NCBI GenBank assembly: GCA_014728215.1
Contig: WJLZ01000185.1
Span: 1-64,000 of the forward strand
DNA: 64,000 bases
Direction: 5' to 3'
Source of the DNA: Chitinivibrionales bacterium
GTDB taxonomy: Bacteria; Fibrobacterota; Chitinivibrionia; Chitinivibrionales; WJKA01
Numbering within the stretch: position 1 is the first letter of the stretch; each line of letters begins with the position of its first letter. The notes below the pieces were generated by a model. It did no database searches and had not been told where the DNA came from. It worked only from the letters and a program-made list of their open reading frames with translations. This document shows, piece by piece, positions 34,376-43,744 of the stretch. Both the position numbers and the translations under genes were made by a program.

Positions 34376-37285
34376 ATGAAATTGTCTCGATGGTTATTAA
34401 TTTACTGTCTTTTCCTGCTTATATTATCCCAAGCAGCTTCCGCTCGCCGGTCATTACCCCATTTTTCCGAGGCCGAGAGGCAGTGGCTTTCGGAGCATCC
34501 GGTTATCAGAGTTGCGCCCGACCCCTATTTTCCGCCTATCGAATGGTTCGATCACTCGGGCACCTTCACCGGTATAGCATCAGAATATGTGGCGATCGCG
34601 GAAAAGATGCTCGGGGTGCGGTTTGAAATCGTGCACTATGAATCCTGGGATGATTTGCTTGCCGGGGCACAGGCACGGGAGGTTGACCTGCTTTCCGCGG
34701 CAGCCCAAAGCCCCAACCGGAGCAACTATCTTTCATTCACCGAACCTCATCTGGTTTTTCCGGGCGTTATAATCACCCGCAAGGATGCACAAGACCAGCT
34801 TACAATCGATGACCTTCACGGCATGAAAGTGGCCATTGTCTCGGGATATGTCTGGCATGAAATGGTCGGTAAGGAGCACCCCGAAATCATGATCGACCCG
34901 GTCCCCGATATCCAGACCGGCCTTCGTAAAGTCTCCTTTGGTATTGCCGATGCCATGGTGGAGAATATCGCGACCGCCAGCTGGGGTATCGAACGTGAAG
35001 GGATCACCAACTTGATGATCAGCGGCAAGACGCCCTATACCTCCCGTCTCTCCTTTGCCTCTCGGAAAGACTGGCCCGAACTCAATTCGATCCTGAAAAA
35101 GACGCTTGCAGCTATCGACAGCAAAAAGAAAGATGAGATCTACCGCCGGTGGATCCGTCTTGACTCGGTTTCGGTACTGCGCCAGCCGATATTCTGGATC
35201 AGTCTTCTGAGCGTCCTGGGCGCTGCATGTATCATTATCCTTTTGGTGATAGGATGGAACCGGTCTCTTCAGCGAAAAGTCGAGCAACGTACCGCGGAAC
35301 TCAATTCGTTGCTCCACAAGCTCAGCGAATCGGAGCACAAATTTATCGAGATGGTCGAAAATGCCAACAGTATCATTCTCTGCATGGACCGTAGCGGCAG
35401 GGTGACCTTTTTCAACCGCTTTGCCGAAACCTTTTTCGGGTTCAGCTCAAAGGAAATTATCGGCAGAAATGTGATCGGCGCCATTGTGCCGCAACAGTCA
35501 ACCACCGGTGAAGAACTCGTGCAGCGAATGGCCGATATCGGCAAACATCCCGAGCGCTATGCCTCAAATGAAAACGAAAATGTCCGGAAAGACGGCTCCA
35601 GGGTCTGGGTGAGCTGGACTAATAAGCCGATATGTGATCTCAACGGCAACTTTTCGGAAATTTTGTGCGTGGGTAACGATATAACACCGCTCAAAGCGGC
35701 CCAGGAAGAGCTCCGGAAGGAAAGGGATTTTTCCGAAGCTGTTTTCCGGACCGCAGGAGCGCTGGTCTGCGTTTTAGACCAAAAGGGCAAAGTGGTGCAA
35801 TTCAATGGAACCTGTGAACAGATCTCGGGATACCGCTTTGCAGATATCAAAGGACTCAGTCTCTGGGAGACCGTCATTCCCGAAAATGAGCGGGCAAAAG
35901 TACAGGAGCGTTTCAGCCGGCTTGTTGCTGGAGATTTTCCCAATCATGGTGAAAATCGCTGGGTTTCGCGCACTGGAGAACCCCGTCTTATTTCGTGGCA
36001 TAACACAGCGCTAACTGCGCCCGACGGTACAATTGAGTATATCGTTGCAATTGGTACCGATATTACCGAAGCCCGCCGGGCAGAGAAACGGGCCGATGAA
36101 GCATTGGCCGAGGCCGAAAAACGGTACCGCTTTTTATTCGAGGAAAGCCCTGCCGGGGCATTGATCATGCGTTCGGATGGAATCATTATCGATATCAGCC
36201 GTTCTCTTGCCGATGCGCTCGGGTATGCCCGTGAAGAAATTATCGGCAATACCGCTGCACGCTTTGTGGCCGAAGAAGATCGCGAGGAACAGTTGCAGCG
36301 CCTTACCCGTCGGTTCCGCAATGAACAGACCGAACAGGCCGAAGTGAAAGTGAAAGCAAAAAATGGTGACATCCGCGTTATTCTCTTCTCGGCCGGTCAG
36401 GCGGTGCTTTACAAGGACGGCAAACCCGATGCGGTGCTGGTTGCGGGCATCGAAATAACCGACCGTAAAGCCGCCGAGACCCTTGCAAAACAACGGGAAC
36501 AGGAACTCATGCACGCCGACAAAATGGCAAGCCTCGGAATCCTTTCCTCGGGCGTAGCCCACGAGATCAACAATCCCAATAATTTTATCATTCTCAATGC
36601 CGATAACCTGCGCGATATCTGGCACGACGCCGACGGAGCACTCGATAAGCTCAATGATGACGGTTTTCCGATTACACTCGCCGGTATCCCCTGGAACGAT
36701 GTGCGTGATGAAGTGCCGCGGCTTATCGATGGTGTCAGTGAAGGCGCCAAGCGGATCCGGAATATCGTCGTGAATTTCAAAGACTTTGTCCGCCCCCAGA
36801 GTTCCGCCATGGACCAGCGGGTATGTCTCAACAAGGTTATCGACGCCGCCACGGTCATTGTGGCGAATCTGATACGAAAGTCAACCGATTGTTTCGAATT
36901 GTCGCTCGATCATTCACTGCCGAAAACCAAGGGTAATATGCAGAAAATCGAGCAGGTGGTGATCAATTGTATTACCAATGCCTGTCAGGCCCTGCCCGGC
37001 CGCGACCGGGCTGTCCGCATAACAACATGGGGAGCCAACAGTTCTGCAATCCTGGAAATCACCGATGAGGGCGAGGGGATCGCTCCTGAAGCTCTTAAGC
37101 ATGTTTTCGATCCTTTCTTTACCACCAAACGGGATAGCGGCGGGACCGGGCTCGGACTTGCGATCTCCTATACTATTATAAAAGAGCATAACGGCGATCT
37201 TACGATTACCTCAGAACCCGGTAAAGGTACAACGGTCAGAATCGTCCTGCCTGCCCTAACCGAACCTTCTGGAGAAGTGATATGA
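34376..37285 (+). CDS. BvgS-like hybrid sensor: periplasmic SBP_bac_3, membrane helix, three PAS domains, histidine kinase
   Basis: A 969-residue protein. The signal peptide (1-23) is followed by a solute-binding-protein-type-3 domain (about 30-265: LSEHPVIRVAPDPYFPPIEWFD and VDLLSAAAQSPNRSNYLSFTEPH), then a membrane helix (ISLLSVLGAACIIILLVIGW, about 278-300), PAS 1 (about 320-440), PAS 2 (about 455-570) and PAS 3 (about 590-705). The kinase core has MASLGILSSGVAHEINNPNN (His729), an HATPase with DEGEGIAP, and GTGLGLAIS. It probably senses an amino-acid-like or other small ligand in the periplasm. Its stop overlaps the start of the NtrC-type regulator gene (ATGA), so this is a cognate pair. 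Confidence 0.92.
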   Translation: MKLSRWLLIYCLFLLILSQAASARRSLPHFSEAERQWLSEHPVIRVAPDPYFPPIEWFDHSGTFTGIASEYVAIAEKMLGVRFEIVHYESWDDLLAGAQAREVDLLSAAAQSPNRSNYLSFTEPHLVFPGVIITRKDAQDQLTIDDLHGMKVAIVSGYVWHEMVGKEHPEIMIDPVPDIQTGLRKVSFGIADAMVENIATASWGIEREGITNLMISGKTPYTSRLSFASRKDWPELNSILKKTLAAIDSKKKDEIYRRWIRLDSVSVLRQPIFWISLLSVLGAACIIILLVIGWNRSLQRKVEQRTAELNSLLHKLSESEHKFIEMVENANSIILCMDRSGRVTFFNRFAETFFGFSSKEIIGRNVIGAIVPQQSTTGEELVQRMADIGKHPERYASNENENVRKDGSRVWVSWTNKPICDLNGNFSEILCVGNDITPLKAAQEELRKERDFSEAVFRTAGALVCVLDQKGKVVQFNGTCEQISGYRFADIKGLSLWETVIPENERAKVQERFSRLVAGDFPNHGENRWVSRTGEPRLISWHNTALTAPDGTIEYIVAIGTDITEARRAEKRADEALAEAEKRYRFLFEESPAGALIMRSDGIIIDISRSLADALGYAREEIIGNTAARFVAEEDREEQLQRLTRRFRNEQTEQAEVKVKAKNGDIRVILFSAGQAVLYKDGKPDAVLVAGIEITDRKAAETLAKQREQELMHADKMASLGILSSGVAHEINNPNNFIILNADNLRDIWHDADGALDKLNDDGFPITLAGIPWNDVRDEVPRLIDGVSEGAKRIRNIVVNFKDFVRPQSSAMDQRVCLNKVIDAATVIVANLIRKSTDCFELSLDHSLPKTKGNMQKIEQVVINCITNACQALPGRDRAVRITTWGANSSAILEITDEGEGIAPEALKHVFDPFFTTKRDSGGTGLGLAISYTIIKEHNGDLTITSEPGKGTTVRIVLPALTEPSGEVI

Positions 37286-38694
37286 CAACAGAACAATCAA
37301 AGCACCCCGATCTTCCGATTCTTTTTGTTGATGATGAAATGCAATTCCTGCAGAGTGCATCCTTTACCATGCGCACTGCCGGCTTTACTAATGTGGTCAC
37401 CTGCCCGGACAGCCGCACAGTCATGGACCAGCTCAAAAATCAGCAGGCCTCTTGTGTCGTGCTCGATATGATGATGCCCCATGTTACCGGTGAAGAGCTT
37501 CTGAAACTCATTGGCGAAGAGTGTCCGCAAACACCGGTTATCATGCTGACTGCAATCAACGAAGTCGCGACCGCGGTTGCCTGCATGAAATCGGGCGCCT
37601 ACGACTACCTGGTCAAACCGGTTGACAAAAACCGTCTGGTCACCTCGGTTAAAAAAGCTTTGGAAAGCCGGGCCATGATCGCGGAAAACCAGGCGCTGCG
37701 GGATACGCTTTTGAACGGTACACTTAAGCATCCGGAGCATTTCGAAGAAATTATCACCCACCACTGCGGTATGACGGCTGTATTCCGGTATATCGAAGCC
37801 GTGAGCAGAACAACGCTTCCTCTTCTGGTGACCGGTGAAACCGGTTCCGGAAAAGAGCTGATCGCGCGGGCCTTTCATGCCGCTACCGGCCGCAACGGCG
37901 AATTCGTTGCGGTCAATGCCGCGGGCCTTGACGACCAGATGTTTTCCGACACGCTCTTTGGCCATGAAAAAGGCGCCTTTACGGGTGCAACAACAAAACG
38001 GGCCGGCATGATTACGCGTGCCCGGGGAGGGACAATTTTCCTCGATGAAATCGGTGACCTCCGGATCGAATCACAGGTCAAACTGCTGCGGCTTATCGAT
38101 GATAAGACTTTTTATCCGGTAGGAAGCGACATTCCGCAGAAAACCGATGTCCGTATCGTGACCGCCACCAACCGCGATCTGTCGCTGGAGCAGGAGGAAG
38201 GTCGCTTTCGAAAAGATCTGTTCTATCGCCTTCAATGCCACCATGTCCACTTGCCGCCACTGCGGGAGCGGGACGGCGATATTGCCCTGCTTACCGATTA
38301 TTTTATCGAAGAGGCAGCTAAGGAAATTGTGATCGCGATCCCCACTGTTCCGCCACAATTATACATGCTCCTTAACAGTTACCACTTTCCGGGAAATGTG
38401 CGGGAACTCAGAGGTATGGTTTTCGATGCCCTCAGCCGCCACACCAAGGGCGTGCTCTCCCTCGATGCTTTCAAGTCCCATATCGACCGTGCAGCCACAG
38501 GAACAGAAAAGAAAAGTGCCGAAACTCCACCTTCCTCCCGAGTACTGTTCGGCGATCCTCTTCCCACCCTGAAAGAAATGGATTCCCTCCTTGTCGAAGA
38601 AGCGCTCCGGCGAAGCGACCAGAATCAGTCTATTGCAGCACGTATGCTGGGGATAACCCGTTCTGCGTTGAATAAGAGGATAAATCATGCTTGA
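37282..38694 (+). CDS. NtrC-type sigma-54-dependent response regulator
   Basis: A 470-residue protein with all three modules intact. The receiver (10-125) has Asp62 in VVLDMMMP and Lys112 in YLVKPVD. The AAA+ domain (about 155-390) has Walker A GETGSGKE (185-192), GAFTGA (231-236, the loop that contacts sigma-54), Walker B TIFLDE (251-256) and the sensor region ATNRDL. The C-terminal Fis-type helix-turn-helix (about 440-470) contains NQSIAARMLGITRSALNKRI. It activates RNA polymerase-sigma54 from distant enhancer sites when phosphorylated, here presumably by the coupled BvgS-like kinase. The window contains about two dozen sigma-54 type promoters, so it is a candidate activator for some of them; no binding site is proven. 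Confidence 0.95.
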   Translation: MTTEQSKHPDLPILFVDDEMQFLQSASFTMRTAGFTNVVTCPDSRTVMDQLKNQQASCVVLDMMMPHVTGEELLKLIGEECPQTPVIMLTAINEVATAVACMKSGAYDYLVKPVDKNRLVTSVKKALESRAMIAENQALRDTLLNGTLKHPEHFEEIITHHCGMTAVFRYIEAVSRTTLPLLVTGETGSGKELIARAFHAATGRNGEFVAVNAAGLDDQMFSDTLFGHEKGAFTGATTKRAGMITRARGGTIFLDEIGDLRIESQVKLLRLIDDKTFYPVGSDIPQKTDVRIVTATNRDLSLEQEEGRFRKDLFYRLQCHHVHLPPLRERDGDIALLTDYFIEEAAKEIVIAIPTVPPQLYMLLNSYHFPGNVRELRGMVFDALSRHTKGVLSLDAFKSHIDRAATGTEKKSAETPPSSRVLFGDPLPTLKEMDSLLVEEALRRSDQNQSIAARMLGITRSALNKRINHA

Positions 38695-38953
38695 ATAGGG
38701 GGCATGGGGAAGAATGAGTTTTCTTATGCCTCTTCGACACGATCCTGATTAGTGGAAAAATCGAATCAAATAATATCTTTCTTATTCTTTCCGAGCTTCG
38801 CTTCCACACAGCGCTCAACCTCAAGTTTCTTCTTGCTTTCCGTGAAAAAAATCAACAAAGCGTGAATTTTCTCACACCCCTTTTGTGCTCTTCTTTATAG
38901 TTTTTCTGCTTTGAATTGCCCTTTTCGGGCTCCTGGGGCCGATTTGTTGAGTT

Positions 38954-38969
38954 TGGCATGGTTCGTGCA
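38954..38969 (+). promoter_or_regulatory. candidate sigma-54 promoter for the ICMT-like/DUF116 operon
   Basis: TGGCATG-GTTC-GTGCA, 57 bp before 39011. The -24 element is perfect; -12 has GTGC for TTGC. Confidence 0.65.
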
Positions 38970-39010
38970 TTGGAAGACGGCTCAACACGATAACAGAAGA
39001 GGAGTCAGCC

Positions 39011-39481
39011 ATGACAAGGAACATGACACTATTCGGAGCTGGACATAAAATAGCGGCGCTTGCTTTTCCGGGCATTGCGCTGAGTTTGCTGATCGGTTTT
39101 TTGTTCAGGGATGTTTTCCGGTTTGGAACTATTCCTGCGCCGGTACTTGTGGGAAGTGGCATCGGCCTGATGGTAGTCGGGTTGAGTGTCAATTTCTTTT
39201 CCGCTTTTTCCATGATGCGTGCCTTTAAGGAGCACCGTCTTCTCACAAGCGGTCCATATGGTTTAAGTCGCAATCCAATGTATGCTTCGTTCATATTTCT
39301 AACAATTCCCGGCCTGAGCCTGGCGCTGAACTGCTGGGCCGTCCTGGCGGCGTCAGTCGCCTTGTATGCCGCCACAGCCCGCTTTGCTAAGGTTGAAGAA
39401 GAATGGCTGGCAGCACGGTTCGGCACAGAATGGGACGCATACGCGCACCAGGTCGGCCGGATTTTTCCAAAGGTATGGTGA
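39011..39481 (+). CDS. isoprenylcysteine carboxylmethyltransferase (ICMT/PEMT)-like membrane protein
   Basis: A 156-residue protein with four to five membrane segments. The C-terminal half has the family motif LLTSGPYGLSRNPMY (about residues 78-92, the R-x-P-x-Y SAM-binding turn), followed by VEEEWLAARFGTEWDAYAHQVGRIFP, where E-E-x-x-x-x-x-x-G-x-x-Y is the conserved cofactor-binding end. It likely methylates a lipid or a small molecule at the membrane; bacteria have no prenylated CaaX proteins, so the ICMT name gives only the fold. It ends 2 bp before the DUF116 gene, and both follow the promoter at 38954. Confidence 0.82.
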   Translation: MTRNMTLFGAGHKIAALAFPGIALSLLIGFLFRDVFRFGTIPAPVLVGSGIGLMVVGLSVNFFSAFSMMRAFKEHRLLTSGPYGLSRNPMYASFIFLTIPGLSLALNCWAVLAASVALYAATARFAKVEEEWLAARFGTEWDAYAHQVGRIFPKVW

Positions 39482-39483
39482 TA

Positions 39484-40581
39484 ATGACTACTGCAACAGA
39501 AACACTGAATCGGGCGGCAACCTATGATCTTCGGGCAAATCCGGCATGGACCGTCAGCCTGGGCATGCTTGCCGATGAATTTGTAATGGAGGGAAACAAA
39601 TACTGCGCGGAATTCCTTCGAGACTATTTCGCATGGAGTCCGAAATGGGCGCGCGGTATTGTCAATATCGAGACAATGCTGGAAGCGCTTACCTTTGGTG
39701 TTTTGTGGGACCTCTATGCAGAAGAATACCCTCATCAAAAGGCGGAAGACCGCATGGAAATGCATGAAACCGAAAGGACGGTGATTCCCGAGGGTCGTGC
39801 ACTTGCTGCAGTCAACCATTTTATCTCGCTTTTGCAGTTGATGGGAGAATTCGATGAAGAGGCGCGGCGGATCGAGCGGTTTGCAAAATTTTTTGCCGCT
39901 CGATCCGACACCGAAATCCGGCACTACCTCGATGCCATGACCCGGTTTGCCCGCTGGTTTCGCCGACGCGGGCAGGAGCTTTTAGGTGATATTACCGGAC
40001 ATGTTGAAGAATTCCGCATGCACGCGGCATTAGGTGATGAATACCGTGATGATGCCGCTCTCAGGAACCGTCATGAAGTCGAGTATCATCTCAACCTGCT
40101 CGCTGCAATTATTCTCAATTGCGCCTGGCACGACCGGTATACTGCCGAAAAGAAGAAGCTTCTGGTTCTTCCCGACTGTATGCGCCCCGATAACGGGAAA
40201 ACATGCCATGCTCTGAAAACCGGCCTTGGTCTGGTATGTATGGGCTGCACAAAAGAATGCGCGGTCAATCAGGCACAATGCTGTGCTGCCCGATTCGACA
40301 TTCCAACCGTTGTTGTCGAGCACCAGTCGGCAGTGTTTGCCGAAGAACATGTGCAAACCAATCGTAAAGAAGGCTATGCCGTTATCGGCGTCGCCTGCGC
40401 CCTGAGTCTTCAGGCAGGCGGATGGAAAGCACAGGATGCCGGGATTCCAGCCCAGTGCCTCCCTCTGAATTGCCCGGGCTGCACTCGCCACTGGACAGAG
40501 GGTGAACACCAGGCTACGGAAATAAACCTGGGACTTTTAATGGAACTCATGGAAGGGGCTAATTTTTCTCCTCAATGGTGA
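39484..40581 (+). CDS. DUF116 family protein
   Basis: A 365-residue protein starting MTTATETLNRAATYDL; an alternative ATG lies at 39475. The N-terminal two thirds are helical and charged, with RWFRRRGQELL. The C-terminal part holds many cysteines in the DUF116 arrangement: LLVLPDCMRPDN, C-H-A, VCMGCTKECAVNQAQCCA, then VGVACALSLQ and QCLPLNCPGCTRHW. The clusters suggest Fe-S or zinc binding. DUF116 genes are widespread in anaerobes and archaea, and their role is unsettled. It is translationally close to the ICMT-like gene, suggesting a shared modification pathway (inference). Confidence 0.75.
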   Translation: MTTATETLNRAATYDLRANPAWTVSLGMLADEFVMEGNKYCAEFLRDYFAWSPKWARGIVNIETMLEALTFGVLWDLYAEEYPHQKAEDRMEMHETERTVIPEGRALAAVNHFISLLQLMGEFDEEARRIERFAKFFAARSDTEIRHYLDAMTRFARWFRRRGQELLGDITGHVEEFRMHAALGDEYRDDAALRNRHEVEYHLNLLAAIILNCAWHDRYTAEKKKLLVLPDCMRPDNGKTCHALKTGLGLVCMGCTKECAVNQAQCCAARFDIPTVVVEHQSAVFAEEHVQTNRKEGYAVIGVACALSLQAGGWKAQDAGIPAQCLPLNCPGCTRHWTEGEHQATEINLGLLMELMEGANFSPQW

Positions 40582-40624
40582 AAAAGGATGCGGTGGTGGA
40601 GCATTGGGGAATGGAGGAAAAATA

Positions 40625-40849
40625 ATGACTCTTAAAAGAATAAAAGTGTTAATCAGGAGGTTGCAAAAAAGATCGAAATGGTCAGGAGAACAAAGTAACC
40701 ATAAAAGCAAACAGGAATTAGCAGAGACACGTGATAAAGAAATACAGGAACATCCCCCGGCACCACTCGCAAAGGAACAGCGCAGTTTATTAGATGACGA
40801 ATCGAAGCGCCAGTTGGATGAATTTTTAAATTGCCTCCATCTTCGATAA
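40625..40849 (+). CDS. small hydrophilic protein of unknown function
   Basis: A 74-residue frame. The start at 40625 is supported by GGAGG 7 bases upstream. It has a basic first third (LKRIKVLIRRLQKRSKW), then an acidic, Gln/Lys-rich middle (SNHKSKQELAETRDKEIQEH) and a C-terminal helix (SLLDDESKRQLDEFLNCLHL). There are no membrane segments and no recognised domain. It lies 43 bp after the DUF116 gene and 27 bp before a membrane-protein gene, so it is probably part of the same transcript. Confidence 0.5.
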   Translation: MTLKRIKVLIRRLQKRSKWSGEQSNHKSKQELAETRDKEIQEHPPAPLAKEQRSLLDDESKRQLDEFLNCLHLR

Positions 40850-40876
40850 TTTAATGCTTTTTAAAGAAAGATTACT

Positions 40877-41458
40877 ATGATTACACTTTTCCATTTACTT
40901 TGGATTCCTGCAGGTGCACTGGTCAGTTTTGCGACATCCTGGGTCTTCGGAGATTTACTGTTGTTGCAACCGGAACTTTGCAACGTGATCTATTGTGAGA
41001 TACTCATCTGGTTCTTTATTATCTATACCGAACAAACCAAACTCAGCATTTTTGTATGGATACCGAAAAGGATTACTCAACTTATTATTCCTGCATCAGC
41101 AGCCTGGTTTCTGATCACTACAATTATTCTATTCCAATCCACAGCATCCGGCCTAACGGGAGTCACAATGGTATGGGGCATTTTTCAGAACACCGCACAA
41201 ATAATTATCAATGGAATACTCTTGCTGATATTTCCTGTAATCGTTATCTTGCGTACTTATGCAGCTTCAAAGAAACAGGTCAGCTTCAGACCCAATCCGG
41301 CAGCAGTTGCCTGGGCATGTATGTTCATGGGTGCCATAGGTTGTCTGGGTGGACATAAAGTCTATACCTGTACTTCACCCTCTCTGGTTTTTAGAATTGT
41401 TTTCAGCGACAATACCCCTGCAACATCAGAAGGTGCTCAGTGCAGCGCAAAAAAATAA
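40877..41458 (+). CDS. polytopic membrane protein of unknown function
   Basis: A 193-residue protein with about five hydrophobic helices (roughly 5-30, 38-50, 66-86, 95-125 and 135-150) and a polar C-terminus containing VAWACMFMGAIGCLGGHKVYTCTSPS. I recognise no family. It has weak Shine-Dalgarno support (AAGAAAG). It lies downstream of the ICMT-like/DUF116/small-protein set on the same strand, so it may be the last gene of that transcript. Confidence 0.55.
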   Translation: MITLFHLLWIPAGALVSFATSWVFGDLLLLQPELCNVIYCEILIWFFIIYTEQTKLSIFVWIPKRITQLIIPASAAWFLITTIILFQSTASGLTGVTMVWGIFQNTAQIIINGILLLIFPVIVILRTYAASKKQVSFRPNPAAVAWACMFMGAIGCLGGHKVYTCTSPSLVFRIVFSDNTPATSEGAQCSAKK

Positions 41459-41799
41459 GAGTCTGACAATAATTGGGGCTGGGGTTGCGGGCTGTTCGGA
41501 ATATCGAAATCCCCTTGTCGGATCCAGGAAGAAGGAGTGCATGGACAACCAGCCTTGGGACAGCACTGGCGTTGCTCCACCGTGCGCCTGTTCCGGCAAA
41601 ATTCGGGCTCATCTCAATTCATCGGTTTGCCCGGGCCTTCAATCTCCTGGTCTTTCCTCATTCAAAAATCCTGGTTCCCGTCCTCCTGAAACACGCTGCT
41701 TGACAGCAGCAACACTGTTTATTGCTACTGCAATTCCCTATGGACTGAGGGCAAACCTCCGGTGCAAAACTATCTTACCGCCGGTGGCTCGGAGAGAAA
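41459..41799. other. 341-bp stretch without recognised gene
   Basis: It lies between convergent genes. Plus-strand frames stay open for 75-150 codons here, but none has a good ribosome-binding site or recognisable motif; base composition is unremarkable. I see no convincing hairpin. Confidence 0.45.
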
Positions 41800-43137
41800 T
41801 CACCAGCTGAAAAGCTCATGATGGATCTGCTCCGGCGGTACACCCGCTTGAGCAAGACTGGTTTCGAGTTTGGTAATCATGCCCGGGGGGCCGCAGAGAA
41901 GAAATTCGTATCCGGAAAAATCTCCGCTTAGATATTTACGCATCATCGATGTGGTAATAAACCCTTTCTCGCCGGGATACTCGGGCTCGCTGTTGAGCAC
42001 ATACACAACTTTCACATGTCTGCAGGAATCAAGTTTATCCCGGTAGACGACGTCTCCGGCTCGCTCGCATCCGTAAAATAGCCAGGCGGGCCGGTGACGG
42101 TCTCTTTCGAGCAGTCTGATTAAACGACGAAAAGGCGTAATACCGATCCCGCCAGCGATCATGACCAAAGGCAGATCACTCAGGAGCGCATGCCAGGTGA
42201 AAACACCATAGGGACCGTCAATGGCAATCCGCTCTCCGGGCTGAACTCCCTGCAGCTCCGTACTGGTAATTCCCTGTGCTTTAGCCGTAATCGCCAGTTC
42301 ACCGGTTTGGTGATTGAAATCCGATACGGTGTAGGCATGAGCACCTTGAAACGCTTTCCTTCTGATATAAATGAATTGTCCCATTCTGGGTACCACCGGT
42401 TTTTTCTCAGGACGCAACGAAATATCGATAACCTGTCTGGCTGCGGCTGCAACACGATTAGTTATGTACAAAGACGAAAATATCCCGAAACGGAACAGCA
42501 AACGGTACCCAAGAAATCCGGCCATTACTACAGTCAGTATAATCCAGAAAATTCGGAGTGATGTCTCACGGATAGTCATGCCGATGGCAAAACTGTGGAT
42601 AAAACCTAATGTTAACAGACAATAACTCGACAGATGAAAGGTAAACCATTTGCTCGCTGTGAGATATTTTCGAAAGGGAACACTGGTAAGGTAAATAAGC
42701 GCGACGATCACAAGCGCGATAATGCCCAGAATCACATACCAGTCAAAGGCCTCTGTCAGGTCGACAAAGATGATATTGCGGTCGAATTTATCGAGATAAT
42801 AGAGCGTTATAAACACCGGGTGAAGCAAAATCAGAATCGATGCTCCCTGCCCCAGACGCTTATGGAAATTGACTACCCAGACCAGATCTTTGATAACCAG
42901 GGATACCACGCCGCGAAATCCGAGCAGAAACTGCCATGCAAACAAGACCATACCTGCCAGGGATCCGGTCTTGGCAAGCACCTTAAACAGAAGAAGCCGG
43001 GAAGTAGGTTCACGGGTATCGATATACAACAGCGGAATCATCGAAGTGAGTACAATTATACTCATCAGAATTAATTTTCCCCACTCTATCCGTAAAAAAT
43101 CATCTCTCCGCGGCAACGAATTCAATTTGTTGTTCAT
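41800..43137 (-). CDS. ferric-reductase-like transmembrane flavoprotein (FAD/NAD(P)H oxidoreductase)
   Basis: A 445-residue protein. The start at 43137 (MNNKLNSLPRR) is preferred because the longer frame to 43200 begins only a few bases from the -12 element of the promoter. Six membrane helices cover residues about 18-210 (ferric-reductase/YedZ-like, with His such as ILLHPVFI and LGFIHSFAIG as candidate haem ligands). An FAD domain (AYTVSDFNHQ, GERIAIDGPYGVFTW) and an NAD(P) domain (VMIAGGIGITPFRRL, LLCGPPGMITKLE) follow, ending in the aromatic FSW. It would pass electrons from cytosolic NAD(P)H across the membrane. The acceptor is unknown. Confidence 0.87.
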   Translation of the reverse strand: MNNKLNSLPRRDDFLRIEWGKLILMSIIVLTSMIPLLYIDTREPTSRLLLFKVLAKTGSLAGMVLFAWQFLLGFRGVVSLVIKDLVWVVNFHKRLGQGASILILLHPVFITLYYLDKFDRNIIFVDLTEAFDWYVILGIIALVIVALIYLTSVPFRKYLTASKWFTFHLSSYCLLTLGFIHSFAIGMTIRETSLRIFWIILTVVMAGFLGYRLLFRFGIFSSLYITNRVAAAARQVIDISLRPEKKPVVPRMGQFIYIRRKAFQGAHAYTVSDFNHQTGELAITAKAQGITSTELQGVQPGERIAIDGPYGVFTWHALLSDLPLVMIAGGIGITPFRRLIRLLERDRHRPAWLFYGCERAGDVVYRDKLDSCRHVKVVYVLNSEPEYPGEKGFITTSMMRKYLSGDFSGYEFLLCGPPGMITKLETSLAQAGVPPEQIHHELFSW

Positions 43138-43205
43138 GTAAACTATTTTCTTCCGGATTAAAGGCACACGGCTCTCTGGTATAATACGTTTTTGACGCAT
43201 CTGAG

Positions 43206-43221
43206 TGCAATTGGTGTGCCA
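43206..43221 (-). promoter_or_regulatory. candidate sigma-54 promoter for the ferric-reductase-like gene
   Basis: Minus strand TGGCACA-CCAA-TTGCA, a perfect consensus core, 69 bp upstream of 43137. Confidence 0.8.
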
Positions 43222-43353
43222 TGATGAGGGGTAAGGGGAGTTGAAAACTGGGGGAAAAGAGACAAAAGTTAAGGAGCAAGATTACGGAGACACATGTAAA
43301 TACAGCAACTTTTCGTATTTGCCTACCCGTAATCTTACCCTCCTCTTCTCTTC

Positions 43354-43513
43354 CTAAACAAGCTGCCGCACCTGTCCTTCTTCATTGATAAAACGTAGGA
43401 AAATGTCATCGGTGGCTTCTTCGTCAAACTCCTTTTTCACCTTCGAAAAGACCTTGCTCTCTGATAAATTATCTTTTTCCCCACCTGGTAAGATTATTAC
43501 CGGCCTGCTCCAT
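43354..43513 (-). pseudogene. small frameshifted gene of unknown function
   Basis: An ATG at 43513, with GGAG 5 bases upstream, opens MEQAGNNLTRWGKR and then a stop. One base of shift in the homopolymer pair GGGG-AAAAA (plus-strand 43474-43482) restores a frame reading EKDNLSESKVFSKVKKEFDEEATDD and on to RFINEEGQVRQLV with TAG at 43354. The repaired product would be about 52 residues, acidic and helical. The sigma-54 type promoter at 43564 is 51 bp upstream of the ATG, the normal spacing in this window, which argues that this was a real gene. A sequencing slip in the homopolymer is an alternative. Confidence 0.5.
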
Positions 43514-43563
43514 TTTCACTCCGTAAGATTGGTACTCAATACATCGCAAGCACGACCATAAAT

Positions 43564-43579
43564 GGCAAATTTTATGCCA
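43564..43579 (-). promoter_or_regulatory. candidate sigma-54 promoter for the small frameshifted gene
   Basis: Minus strand TGGCATA-AAAT-TTGCC, 51 bp upstream of 43513. The site is nearly palindromic (TGGCAAATTTTATGCCA at 43563-43579), so a plus-direction reading also fits loosely. Confidence 0.6.
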
Positions 43580-43744
43580 ATACCGAAAAATAGTCTTCAT
43601 TGCACCCAGGGTGATTCCGATTTCCGGTTTGTGTCGTCAGCATATCGAACCGGGATTTTTTCACATCCGGCAATCACCATTCTTGTAAATAAGAATTTCC
43701 CAACAAAGAGTCGGTGACAAAAAGCCTTTGGAGTTTTCCGGTCT

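Noticed and set aside
34376-38694. Possible hybrid kinase with its own receiver domain
   Set aside because: The kinase ends right after HATPase_c; the receiver is in the separate coupled gene.
41473-41703. 77-codon plus-strand frame after the polytopic membrane protein
   Set aside because: No ribosome-binding site, several frames are equally open here, and nothing is recognisable in the translation.
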